Positions 1 through 7,786 of a DNA stretch of 64,000 bases are shown piece after piece. The position numbers were made by a program, and so were the translations under genes. The notes beneath the pieces were generated by a model. That model was not told where the DNA came from and searched no databases. It saw nothing but the letters and a program-made list of their open reading frames with translations. Origin of the DNA: Saprospira sp. CCB-QB6 (GTDB lineage Bacteria; Bacteroidota; Bacteroidia; Chitinophagales; Saprospiraceae); NCBI RefSeq assembly GCF_028464065.1, contig NZ_CP116808.1:2373501-2437500 (forward strand). Direction: 5' to 3'. The number at the start of each line of letters is the position of its first letter. Position 1 is the first letter of the stretch.

Positions 1-1
1 C

Positions 2-1015
2 ACTTACATTCAGTTCAAAGAGCCAGAGCTAGATAATTTGCCGGCTTGGACCCATGGCCCTTATTCTGGCGAGCAGCAAGATGCTTTTGTCTGGGGATTG
101 GGGAGTCAAAGAGGCATGGCCAACGCCATTGCCTTTTTAGAGGTCTTTCAGCAGAAGCTAGCCAAAAATAGCTGGCCCGAACGCAGCTTTTATTTGCTGA
201 TGGGCCCAAAAGATCGGGCTTCTGCCGATCGGGCGGCCCGCTACTTCAAGCGCAAAAACCTTCGTTTTGAGTTGGCTTTGGGACCAGAATCAGATATTTA
301 TACTGAAAACGAGCTGGGCCTAACTGCGCCCATTGCCGCCCTTGCTATTGGGGAAGTCCAGACCCTAGAAACCAAAATTTGGCAGCAGGAAGAGGACCAA
401 TTAAAGGCCGCCTTAAATTACCTAGAGGAACAAACATATAGTTGGAGTCAAGAACAAGCTGCCTATCAGGCGATTTATCCCTATTTGGGGCCAGAGCTGC
501 CTTTCTTCAAGCGTTTTCTTTGGGCCAACCGCAGCTATTTAGGCGATTGGAGCAATAGTAGTTTGGGCCAAGCGCCCATTTTGGCCGCCTGGAAAAACAC
601 GCCCTTGATTAAGGAGGAAAAAGAGGGGTATTTGCGCTTGGAACAAGCCTTGGCACCCCATTATACGGCTCAAAGTTTTACTGAACTAGCGACTTATGCC
701 GACTCTATTCAGCAAAAAAGCTGGGGAGACAGCTTATTGAGCCCTAGCGAGGGTTTTGCCTATGAGCTGCTACAAACACATATCCGCCAGATTTTTCCAG
801 AGACCCTTGTCTTACCCACTGTTCTGCCCAAAACGACCTGCTATCGGGCTGCTTTACAGCCTTATTGCCAGCAATATTATCATTTTTCGCCTTGGCGTTT
901 CGATGCTGTAGAGCGTTTGCGTTTAGAACAGCGAGAGGATGAGCGTTTGGGGCTAGACAATTTTGCTAGGGGCCTTCAGTTCTACGAACAATTACTCGAA
1001 AGTCTGTTATTTTAA
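2..1015 (+). CDS. M20-family (PM20D1-like) peptidase homologue lacking metal ligands, 5' end cut by window
   Basis: The frame is open to the first base, so the gene starts outside the window; the TTG at 38 is not a convincing start. The order of segments follows M20 carboxypeptidases of the PM20D1 type: a PYSGEQQDAFVWGLGS stretch where the family has PPFSG...GFIYGRGTLDDK, then a hydrophobic helix, RSFYLLMGPKD where the family has the Glu-Glu pair, and a C-terminal LPTVLPKTTCYRA segment where the family has its last His ligand. In this alignment by eye the bridging Asp, the EE pair and the last His are all replaced. I infer a non-catalytic paralogue or a protein with a changed role. The more N-terminal H-x-D motif lies outside the window. 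Homology is fairly likely; loss of activity is an inference. Confidence 0.55.
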   Translation, partial: TYIQFKEPELDNLPAWTHGPYSGEQQDAFVWGLGSQRGMANAIAFLEVFQQKLAKNSWPERSFYLLMGPKDRASADRAARYFKRKNLRFELALGPESDIYTENELGLTAPIAALAIGEVQTLETKIWQQEEDQLKAALNYLEEQTYSWSQEQAAYQAIYPYLGPELPFFKRFLWANRSYLGDWSNSSLGQAPILAAWKNTPLIKEEKEGYLRLEQALAPHYTAQSFTELATYADSIQQKSWGDSLLSPSEGFAYELLQTHIRQIFPETLVLPTVLPKTTCYRAALQPYCQQYYHFSPWRFDAVERLRLEQREDERLGLDNFARGLQFYEQLLESLLF

Positions 1016-1023
1016 TAGGGATT

Positions 1024-1168
1024 TGGGGCCCGCGGCCGGCTAGGCTTTGCCTAGCTCGGCCGCCGCTATGCTCTGGGGCTCGCAGGTCTGCTCGGCCCTG
1101 CGTCGCCTGCGGCTCCTTGGTCTGGCGCTATGCGCCACCCCTCCGCAGCGCTGAGCCGAGGGCCTTGG
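1024..1168 (+). repeat. GC-rich modular hairpin repeat, copy 1 (F)
   Basis: Copy 1 of the family described in the findings; F means the core TCGGCCCTGC reads on the plus strand. It opens with TTGGGGCC, has a 5' hairpin built on GGCTAGGC/GCCTAGC, the block GGGGCTCGCAGGTCTGC, and the third hairpin TGGCGC-TAT-GCGCCA, which differs from the usual TGGCC/GGCCA while staying complementary. It lies between the stops of two convergent genes. Confidence 0.9.
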
Positions 1169-1175
1169 CTAAGAC

Positions 1176-1349
1176 TTAGGCCTTCATTTCTCTTTCGGCT
1201 TTTTCGGTTAGGGCCTGCCAATCCACCTGATGGCAATCGTTGCAGCCGCCTGCACAGCCTGCGGCATTTTTTTTGGGCCAAAAATGCCAAACTAAATAGC
1301 CCAGGGCCAAAAGGCCAATGCCCCAAACGATATAATCTTGTAATCCCAT
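1176..1349 (-). CDS. Small FeoB-associated-like Cys-rich single-pass membrane protein (57 aa)
   Basis: Reading the minus strand from the ATG at 1349 gives 57 residues: a short N-terminus (MGLQDYIVW), one hydrophobic segment at about residues 8-24, a basic stop-transfer stretch (WPKKN), a Cys cluster AGCAGGCNDCH at about 30-40 and an acidic/basic helix to the stop at 1176. This layout matches the small FeoB-associated Cys-rich membrane proteins common in Bacteroidota, which have one membrane helix followed by a Cys/Gly-rich tail and are usually linked to ferrous iron uptake. No feoA or feoB is adjacent, so the iron link is by family resemblance only. The gene is below the usual 60-codon cutoff and its stop almost touches repeat copy 1. 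Confidence 0.65.
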   Translation of the reverse strand: MGLQDYIVWGIGLLALGYLVWHFWPKKNAAGCAGGCNDCHQVDWQALTEKAEREMKA

Positions 1350-1462
1350 CCTATAAATTTTTACGAAACCTTTAAAAAGAGAAAGCGAGTTGTAAAATCC
1401 TTGCTATCCTCTTAACTTAAAGGGTTTAAAACCGTTTAATGTTGACCTTAAAATCGCAAAAG

Positions 1463-2026
1463 ATGTTAAAATCCCTATTGAGTCTGCTCTGTATTGCCCT
1501 TCCTTTTGTGGGCCTTTGGGCGCAAGATGCCCCTCAAGATTTTATCGTAACAATTAGCTACGATACCCTTTATGGTAAGGTCATGGGTGGCCTAACCCCA
1601 GGCAAAAGCTCGGTGATGGTCAAGTTTAAGGCAGACAAAACGGGCGAAACCAAAACTTATAAGGCCAAAGATATTAAATCTTGGCATCCTGCAGGGGCCG
1701 ATTACTATTTTGAGTCTAAGGTCTATCATCCTAAGGGGCGGCATAAGCTGGATATGGGGTATGCGGTCTTTATGCGTCGTCTCAATCCCGGCAAGGTCAA
1801 GGTCAAGCTCTATGAATACTATAATATAGAGGGTTCTGTAGGCTACACCCAAACCTATTTAGAACGCAAAGGAAGCATGGAAGAGGTGATTTTCCGCCGT
1901 TTCCGCAAGCAACTGGCCGCCTATTTGGCCGATCAGCCAGAAATTGTGGCCAAAATAGAGCAAAAGGAATACAAAAAGCGAGACCTTGAGCGCCTCATTG
2001 CCGATTATAATCAAGCCGCTAAATAG
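1463..2026 (+). CDS. Secreted protein of unknown function
   Basis: I prefer the ATG at 1463 (MLKSLLSLLCIALPFVGLWAQ) over the upstream ATG at 1439 because it puts a clean signal peptide at the N-terminus, with cleavage likely after WAQ. The mature protein of about 165 residues starts with a region rich in beta-prone residues (ISYDTLYGKVMG) and ends in a charged helical part (EQKEYKKRDLERL). I do not recognise the family with certainty; small secreted proteins that begin with a Y-D-T-L-x-G-K-V motif are common in Bacteroidota and probably stay in the envelope. It sits with the Cys-rich gene inside the segment bracketed by repeat copies 1 and 2. Confidence 0.7.
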   Translation: MLKSLLSLLCIALPFVGLWAQDAPQDFIVTISYDTLYGKVMGGLTPGKSSVMVKFKADKTGETKTYKAKDIKSWHPAGADYYFESKVYHPKGRHKLDMGYAVFMRRLNPGKVKVKLYEYYNIEGSVGYTQTYLERKGSMEEVIFRRFRKQLAAYLADQPEIVAKIEQKEYKKRDLERLIADYNQAAK

Positions 2027-2027
2027 T

Positions 2028-2166
2028 AGGCCCTAAGGGCCGTCGGCCTAGCGATGTGGAGGGGTGGCCCAAAGGCGCCAGACCCAGCGGGCAAAGCCCG
2101 CGCAGGGCCGAGCAGACCTGCGAGCCCCGAAACGTAGCGCCCGCAGCTTGCTGCGGGAGGCCCCAA
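2028..2166 (-). repeat. GC-rich modular hairpin repeat, copy 2 (R)
   Basis: Reverse orientation: the core reads GCAGGGCCGAGC on the plus strand and the element ends in GGCCCCAA. The second hairpin is GCGGGC-AAA-GCCCGC and the outer hairpin is built on CCCGCAGC/GCTGCGGG. It lies between two plus-strand genes. Confidence 0.9.
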
Positions 2167-2216
2167 GAGATACAAAAGTATCTACTTGCCTAGCTTCACT
2201 TAAAATATAGAACACT

Positions 2217-4298
2217 GTGAATATTGTTTTTCAATATCCGACTTACTTTATCCTTTTTTGTTTGCTCACGGCTGCGGCTTATGCTGCGGCTTTGTACGTC
2301 AAAGACCGTCGTTTTGGCGAGGCGACTCGCTGGCTCAATCCGCTCTTAATGGGGCTGCGATTTTTGGCGGTATTCATTATTTGTTTGTTGTTGCTAGAGC
2401 CTGTGATGCGCAGCCGAGTCGTTGAACAAAAGAAGCCCATTGTCGTGTTGGCCCAAGATCAGTCTAGCTCTTTGGCCGATGAGGTGGATTCGGCTAAATA
2501 TGCTGCCCAGCTTAGTGCTTTGCAAGAAAAGCTAGGGGCGGATTATGAGCTAGAGACTTACGCCTTTGGGCAAAATGTACGGCAGGGTATTGATTACCGA
2601 TTTACGGACCCCAGTAGTAACCTTTCGGCCCTAATGCAAGAGCTTTCGGCCCTTTATGGAAATCAAGATTTGGCTACGGTTATTCTTGCCTCGGATGGAA
2701 TTTACAACCAAGGGAATAATCCGCTTTATGCTGCGGGCCAACTTAGTGCGCCTATTTATACTATTGCTTTAGGGGATAGCCTACCCAAAAAAGATCTCTA
2801 CATTAAGGAGGTTTATAATAATCAAATTGCCTATTTGGGCGATAAGTTTAGTGTGCAACTAGATGTGGCGGCCAACAACTGTGCGGGCCAAGCTAGTCGC
2901 CTAGAATTGCGTCAGGGCCAGCGGGTCTTGCATCAAGAAGCTATTAGCATAAAGGATAAAGACTTCTTCCAAACCATTGAATTTAACCTTCCCGCCGATA
3001 AGGTGGGGCTACAAAGCTATGAACTGGTCTTGAGCCCAGTAGAAGGGGAGTATAGTGAGACCAACAACCGAAAGAAAATCTATATCGAGGTCTTGGATGC
3101 TCGTCAAAAGATCTTGTTGTTGGCCCATTCGCCCCATCCCGATTTGGGGGTCTTTCGTCGGGTAGTGGAAGGCAACAAAAACTATGAGTTGGAGCTGGCT
3201 TATCCTAAGGATTTCAAGGGGCAGCTCAAAGATTATGATTTGGTCCTTTTGCATCAGTTGCCCTCCGCCGTTTACCCCATAACGGCTGAGCTTAATGCCT
3301 TGAAAAAAGATAAGATTCCCCATGCTTTTGTGGTGGGGGCGCAGACCGACTTAGCGGCTTATAATCAAGCGCAAAGCTTATTGAATATCCGCGCTTTGGG
3401 CAATGGGCAAGCCAATGAGGTTACCCCTATTTCGCAAAAGAACTTTACGGCCTTCACGCTCAATGAAAAATGGGCCGATGTCGGGGCACAGTTGCCGCCC
3501 ATGCAGGCCCCTTTTGGCGAATTTACAGCCCGCGGAGATGCCGATATTTTATTCAAGCAGCGAGTGGGGAGCGTCAGTACGGATTACCCGCTGCTCCTCT
3601 TTGGCGAGGAGGGCAATCTGCGGCAGGGCGTTTTGGCCGCGGAAGGCCTTTGGAAGTGGCGCATCTTCGACTATGTACAGCACAAAAATTTTGAACTCTT
3701 TGATGAGCTCATCAGTCAAACGATCCAATACCTCAGTGTCAAGGCCGACAAGCGCCGCTTTAGAGCCATGCCTAGCCAAAGCGTTTATGGCGAAAACGAA
3801 CGCATTCGCTTTGCCGCCGAGCTCTATAATAGCAGTTATGAGCGCATCAATGAGCCCGATGCCTTTCTGGAAATTTACAATGAGGAGGGCAAGGAATTTA
3901 ACTTTACCTTGGCCAAGAATGAAAAGCAGGCCTATGCCCTAGACGCTGGAATTTTCCCTGAGGGCAACTACCGCTTCAAGGCCAACACTAGCTACAATGG
4001 CGAGTCCTTCACCGCCGAGGGGCAGTTTAGCGTGCAAGCTTTGCAGTTGGAGCGCTTCGAGACCCAAGCTCGGCATGATTTGCTCTATGCGATGAGTGAG
4101 CAAACAGGCGGCAAGCTCTATTTTAGCGATCAGTTGGACCAACTGGCAGCGGAAATTGACAAAAAGGGTTTGGCCAAACCCGTCCTATTCGATAGCCTAA
4201 AAACGCAGGGCCTCATCCACCTCAAATGGATCTTTTTCTTAATCCTCGGCCTCTTGAGCTTAGAGTGGTTCTTGCGTCGTTATCATGGTGGCTATTAG
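2217..4298 (+). CDS. Membrane-anchored VWA-domain protein with a GATase-like middle domain
   Basis: Starts at a GTG. Two N-terminal membrane segments (about residues 8-27 and 43-62) precede a von Willebrand factor A domain with the MIDAS motif D81-Q-S83-S-S85 and a later SDG at 159-161. A following segment (from about 290, KILLLAHSPHPDLG...) resembles the class I glutamine-amidotransferase-like fold seen in this Bacteroidota family. A last membrane helix lies near residues 668-685, followed by basic residues. The membrane topology is therefore two N-terminal helices, a large soluble part and one C-terminal anchor. The family is related to BatA-type aerotolerance proteins by architecture; its job is unknown. 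It stands alone between repeat copies 2 and 3. Confidence 0.75.
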   Translation: MNIVFQYPTYFILFCLLTAAAYAAALYVKDRRFGEATRWLNPLLMGLRFLAVFIICLLLLEPVMRSRVVEQKKPIVVLAQDQSSSLADEVDSAKYAAQLSALQEKLGADYELETYAFGQNVRQGIDYRFTDPSSNLSALMQELSALYGNQDLATVILASDGIYNQGNNPLYAAGQLSAPIYTIALGDSLPKKDLYIKEVYNNQIAYLGDKFSVQLDVAANNCAGQASRLELRQGQRVLHQEAISIKDKDFFQTIEFNLPADKVGLQSYELVLSPVEGEYSETNNRKKIYIEVLDARQKILLLAHSPHPDLGVFRRVVEGNKNYELELAYPKDFKGQLKDYDLVLLHQLPSAVYPITAELNALKKDKIPHAFVVGAQTDLAAYNQAQSLLNIRALGNGQANEVTPISQKNFTAFTLNEKWADVGAQLPPMQAPFGEFTARGDADILFKQRVGSVSTDYPLLLFGEEGNLRQGVLAAEGLWKWRIFDYVQHKNFELFDELISQTIQYLSVKADKRRFRAMPSQSVYGENERIRFAAELYNSSYERINEPDAFLEIYNEEGKEFNFTLAKNEKQAYALDAGIFPEGNYRFKANTSYNGESFTAEGQFSVQALQLERFETQARHDLLYAMSEQTGGKLYFSDQLDQLAAEIDKKGLAKPVLFDSLKTQGLIHLKWIFFLILGLLSLEWFLRRYHGGY

Positions 4299-4307
4299 AA
4301 AAATGAT

Positions 4308-4459
4308 TTGGGGCTGCCCCGCCCTGCGGTCGGGTCGGGCTATTGCGCAGCTCGCAGGTCTGCTCGGCCCTGCGCGGGCTTTGCCCGCTGGGTCTGCCGC
4401 CTTTGGCGGCCCTGCTCCATATCCCTCAGCCTGCGGCCCTTCGGGCCTGTAGAACGCAT
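4308..4459 (+). repeat. GC-rich modular hairpin repeat, copy 3 (F, GGGGCTGCCCC subtype)
   Basis: Opens with TTTGGGGCTGCCCC, the second 5'-end subtype. Hairpin 2 is GCGGGC-TTT-GCCCGC and hairpin 3 is TGCCGCC-TTT-GGCGGC, again a compensated variant. The tail CAGCCTGCGGCCC...GGGCCTGTAG is typical of this subtype. It ends 10 bases before the next start codon, so the LRR gene's leader is probably derived from it. Confidence 0.9.
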
Positions 4460-4469
4460 AAAATAAAGT

Positions 4470-5147
4470 ATGTCAGCAATAGATAAACTCTTACAGCTAT
4501 TTAGTAGTCGTTCGCCCAGCAATTGGGAGTTGGGTTTGCAGCTAGCGCAGGCCAATGGTATTGCTTTGCAGCCTTTGGCCCAGGAGATTAAGCAGTTATT
4601 GGCCCTAGGAGAGAGCCGTCCCAATCTACAGCAATGGGAGGGAGCTAGTTTTGAGCAACTGCTGCCTGCTTGTCAGCAAATTTATGCGTTAAGCATAGAG
4701 GAAGAAGAGTTACTAGAGCTGCCTGCGGTCATTGCTATTTTTCAGCGTTTGGGAATCTTAGAGTTGCATGCTTTGGGTTTGCAAACTCTGCCTGAAAGTC
4801 TGGGCCAGCTTCAAGCCTTGCGCAGTTTGGGTCTAAAAAATAATCAGTTGCAGCAGCTGCCCCAAAGCATGGGGGAGCTTAAGGGATTAAAAACGCTTTT
4901 ATTGCCCAATAATCAATTGCGGGAGCTACCGGAGAGCATGCGTTATATGTCTGCTCTACAAACCCTAGACCTAGCCGAAAATCCCTATCTCTTAGCATTA
5001 CCTTCTTGGCTAGCCGAGCTCCCCAATTTAAAAACCTTGGCCTTAGACCCTGCCGTCTTTGCTTATCAACTACCCGCTAATTTGGCCCATTTGCCAGCTA
5101 GGGTAGGGCTGCGTTGGGGGCGCTTGAGCTCTAAATTTGAGTTTTAG
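4470..5147 (+). CDS. Leucine-rich repeat protein
   Basis: The first 90 residues are helical and rich in Leu and Gln. From about residue 95 there are four to five leucine-rich repeats of the 23-residue bacterial type, with units such as LGQLQALRSLGLKNNQLQQLP and MGELKGLKTLLLPNNQLREL. The protein has no signal peptide, so it is probably cytoplasmic. LRR proteins of this kind act as protein-binding scaffolds; no partner is evident. It lies directly upstream of the restriction-modification genes but has the base composition of the chromosome and its own start close to repeat copy 3. Confidence 0.85.
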   Translation: MSAIDKLLQLFSSRSPSNWELGLQLAQANGIALQPLAQEIKQLLALGESRPNLQQWEGASFEQLLPACQQIYALSIEEEELLELPAVIAIFQRLGILELHALGLQTLPESLGQLQALRSLGLKNNQLQQLPQSMGELKGLKTLLLPNNQLRELPESMRYMSALQTLDLAENPYLLALPSWLAELPNLKTLALDPAVFAYQLPANLAHLPARVGLRWGRLSSKFEF

Positions 5148-5170
5148 AGGAATAAGCAAATATAAATCGC

Positions 5171-5178
5171 TATATTTG
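5171..5178 (+). promoter_or_regulatory. Bacteroidota -7 box TATATTTG upstream of the methyltransferase
   Basis: TATATTTG fits the TAnnTTTG -7 consensus of Bacteroidota primary sigma promoters and lies 40 bases before the methyltransferase ATG. No clear -33 TTTG stands at the right distance, so this rests on one box. Confidence 0.45.
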
Positions 5179-5218
5179 AAACAAAATGTTTCACCTTTTA
5201 AAGGAAGCAGGATAAATC

Positions 5219-6475
5219 ATGTTGAATTCAATACTGAATGCGCTATTGGTAGAAACTCAAAAAAGTAAAGATCCTCAGCGCTTTTTTGACTTAGCTGTTT
5301 TAACTCATCAATTATATGAAGCAAAAGAGGTAAGTTCTAGAGAGCTTTATACTCAGATAAAAGAGTTCAGTTTCAATAAATTGGAAAAGATAGAGGCCTT
5401 GTTGGAAGAAAAGGTATTACAGTATAGGTTGTTTACGCCGAATAATTTAGATGTTCCATTTCCGCCAGCACAACCAGCTAAGTTTAAGTTTATAGACTTA
5501 TTTGCAGGAATTGGGGGCTTTCGTTTAGCTCTTCAATCCTTGGGTGGAGAGTGTGTCTTTTCTAGTGAGTGGGATAAACAGGCCCAAAAGACCTATTATA
5601 CCAATTTTGGGGAGTATCCTTTTGGAGATATTACGAAGGAGAGTGTAAAATCTCAAATACCAGATAACTTTGATATTCTTTGTGCTGGATTTCCCTGTCA
5701 AGCCTTTTCTATTGCAGGCAAGCGTGGAGGTTTTGAAGATACTCGAGGAACCTTATTTTTTGATGTAGCAGAGATAATCCGTCGTAAAAAGCCCAAGGCT
5801 ATTTTTCTAGAGAATGTAAAGGGGTTGAGAAATCATGATAAGGGGAAAACTTTGAGTACAATCTTACATGTTTTGAGGGAGGATTTAGGCTATACAGTTC
5901 CAGAACCCCAGATTATAAATGCAAGAGATTTTGGTGTGCCTCAAAATAGAGAGCGAATTTTTATTGTAGGTTTTAGAGCAGATTTAGCTCCTGAAGTAGC
6001 ATTTGAGTATCCTAGGGTATCAAATAAACAGCTTTCTTTTGCAGATATTAAGGAAGAGAAGGAGGTTTCGGTAAAGTATTACTTGTCAGAAACTTATTTG
6101 GATACTTTAAGGAAACATAAGGAACGACATGCTCAAAAAGGGAATGGATTCGGGTATCAAATTATAGCAGATGATGAGATTGCGAATGCTGTTGTTTGTG
6201 GAGGAATGGGACGAGAACGGAACTTGGTACTTGATCATAGATTGACAAACTTTACTCCTGTTACTAATATTAAAGGAGAGGTAAATCGTGAAGGTATCAG
6301 AAAAATGACCCCAAGAGAATGGGCTAGGTTACAAGGGTTCCCGGATAACTATATTATTCCAGTTTCAGATGCAGCAGCTTACAAGCAGTTTGGAAATTCT
6401 GTAGCCGTACCTGCAATAAAAGCTACTGCGGAAAAAATTGTAATGGAGCTAGAACCATTTTTTCAAAAAGACTAA
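5219..6475 (+). CDS. HpaII-type DNA (cytosine-5) methyltransferase
   Basis: Modification enzyme of a type II system. After an N-terminal helical extension of about 87 residues come the C5-methyltransferase motifs in order: FIDLFAGIGGF (91-101, AdoMet binding), the catalytic P159-C160-Q161, ENV (198-200), QNRERIFIVGF and the C-terminal motif QFGNSVAVPA. The length of 418 residues is normal. The partner downstream is an HpaII-family endonuclease, so the target is predicted to be CCGG with methylation of one of the cytosines. The start ATG has a purine-rich leader. Codons and base composition are clearly more AT-rich than the flanking genes, a sign of horizontal acquisition. Confidence 0.95.
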   Translation: MLNSILNALLVETQKSKDPQRFFDLAVLTHQLYEAKEVSSRELYTQIKEFSFNKLEKIEALLEEKVLQYRLFTPNNLDVPFPPAQPAKFKFIDLFAGIGGFRLALQSLGGECVFSSEWDKQAQKTYYTNFGEYPFGDITKESVKSQIPDNFDILCAGFPCQAFSIAGKRGGFEDTRGTLFFDVAEIIRRKKPKAIFLENVKGLRNHDKGKTLSTILHVLREDLGYTVPEPQIINARDFGVPQNRERIFIVGFRADLAPEVAFEYPRVSNKQLSFADIKEEKEVSVKYYLSETYLDTLRKHKERHAQKGNGFGYQIIADDEIANAVVCGGMGRERNLVLDHRLTNFTPVTNIKGEVNREGIRKMTPREWARLQGFPDNYIIPVSDAAAYKQFGNSVAVPAIKATAEKIVMELEPFFQKD

Positions 6476-6487
6476 GGGCGCAAGGGG

Positions 6488-7564
6488 ATGAAGAAGGGAA
6501 ATAAAGGAGAGTGGAGTGAAATCTATACTTTACTCAAGCTAATTTCAGATGGTGTTTTGCCTCAAGGAGATGCACATCTAGTAGCAACAGACTTTGAGTA
6601 TATTGTTGAAGCTGTCTATCGAGCCGAAAAAGATGGTCTTAAAGAATATCGTCTTGACTCAGATCAAAAATCTGTTTTGCTTATTGATGGCGAGGAACAA
6701 GTTGAGATTCCTTTAGAAGAGTTTGAGGCTATAAAGACCGTTGTACTAGATGGTATTCGTCAGGCTCCAAAAGGAACATTTCTTATTGAAGAGGCTATCC
6801 CTTTTTTATCTACAATTCATTGTTTGAGTTTAAAGGCTAAATCGTCTTCAAAAAAAGATATTGAAGTGCTTATTTATGATTATAGGGTAGCACGTTCTTC
6901 GAAATTAGGGTTTAGCATTAAATCGCAGTTGGGGAATCCATCAACTTTACTTAATGCAAGTAAAGCAACAAATTTTCAGTTCTGTCTGTCTCAAGAAGTA
7001 AATACTGAGTCAATCAATAAGATTCGCACTTCTTCTAAGATAAAAAAGAGGATAGAAGCTATTTATGAAGAGGGAGGAAAGTTGTTGTTTGCTTCCATTC
7101 AGAATGAGACATTTGCGAATAACCTCTGTTTAATTGATAGTGCATTACCTCAAATTATAGCCGCTTTATTACTCATTTATTATAGAGGACGAGCTAAGAG
7201 CAGTAAGATTACAGATCTAGTAGCGCAGCTTAGAATAGAAAACCCATTGGGGTTTCCAGAGATAGAAGGGCAGCATTTTTACGAGTATAAGATCAAGCGA
7301 TTTTTAACTGATGTTGCATTAGGGATGACACCTAATACGGTTTGGGATGGTCGTTTTGATGCTGGAGGAGGGTATATTGTTGTTCGTAATGATGGAGAAC
7401 TGGTCTGTTATCATATCTATGATCGCAACCAGTTTGAAGATTATCTTTTTCATAATACGAAGTTAGATACGCCTAGTAGCAGTCGCAATGGTTTTGGCCT
7501 CATTTATAGAGAGGAGGATGAAGACTATTTTAACCTCAACATACAGATACGGTTTAGCAACTAA
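6488..7564 (+). CDS. HpaII-family type II restriction endonuclease
   Basis: The N-terminus (KGEWSEIY, followed by LKLISDG) and overall length of 358 residues match the HpaII family (RE_HpaII). The probable PD-(D/E)xK-like core is D124-I-E126-V and the signature GFSIKSQLGNPSTLLNAS at 141-158, in which K145 is the likely catalytic lysine. The predicted activity is cleavage at CCGG unless methylated by the upstream enzyme. The gene begins 12 bases after the methyltransferase stop, so the two form an operon with the methyltransferase first, a common order that allows protection before cutting. A strong terminator follows directly. The same low GC as the methyltransferase supports joint transfer. 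Confidence 0.92.
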   Translation: MKKGNKGEWSEIYTLLKLISDGVLPQGDAHLVATDFEYIVEAVYRAEKDGLKEYRLDSDQKSVLLIDGEEQVEIPLEEFEAIKTVVLDGIRQAPKGTFLIEEAIPFLSTIHCLSLKAKSSSKKDIEVLIYDYRVARSSKLGFSIKSQLGNPSTLLNASKATNFQFCLSQEVNTESINKIRTSSKIKKRIEAIYEEGGKLLFASIQNETFANNLCLIDSALPQIIAALLLIYYRGRAKSSKITDLVAQLRIENPLGFPEIEGQHFYEYKIKRFLTDVALGMTPNTVWDGRFDAGGGYIVVRNDGELVCYHIYDRNQFEDYLFHNTKLDTPSSSRNGFGLIYREEDEDYFNLNIQIRFSN

Positions 7565-7577
7565 CCCCAGACATAAA

Positions 7578-7616
7578 AGCCCCCAGCTTTGCATCTGCAA
7601 AACTGGGGGCTAGCTT
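7578..7616 (+). terminator. Intrinsic terminator after the restriction-modification operon
   Basis: Stem AGCCCCCAG / CTGGGGGCT with inner pairs TTTGCA/TGCAAA, followed by AGCTTTT, 14 bases after the endonuclease stop. Confidence 0.8.
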
Positions 7617-7640
7617 TTGGGGCCAGACTTAGGCTAGAAT

Positions 7641-7782
7641 AGGCCCGAAGGGCCGCAGGCCTAGCGATGCGGCGGGGTGGCCGTCAGGCCAGACCAAGGC
7701 GGCAAAGCCGCCGCAGGGCCGAGCGAGCAGCGAGCCCCAAAGCGTAGCGCCGCAAGGCGAAGCCGCAGCGGAGGCCCCAAAA
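7641..7782 (-). repeat. GC-rich modular hairpin repeat, copy 4 (R)
   Basis: Reverse copy ending in GGCCCCAAAA. Hairpins: GGCCC/GGGCC at the left end, GGCCGTCAGGCC, GGCGGCAAAGCCGCC and GCGGAGG...GCCGC at the right end. It lies between convergent genes and forms an F...R pair with copy 3 around the LRR and R-M genes. Confidence 0.9.
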
Positions 7783-7786
7783 CAGC

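Noticed and set aside
1066-1326. Open frame of 86 codons on the minus strand
   Set aside because: Wrong frame of the small Cys-rich gene plus repeat copy 1.
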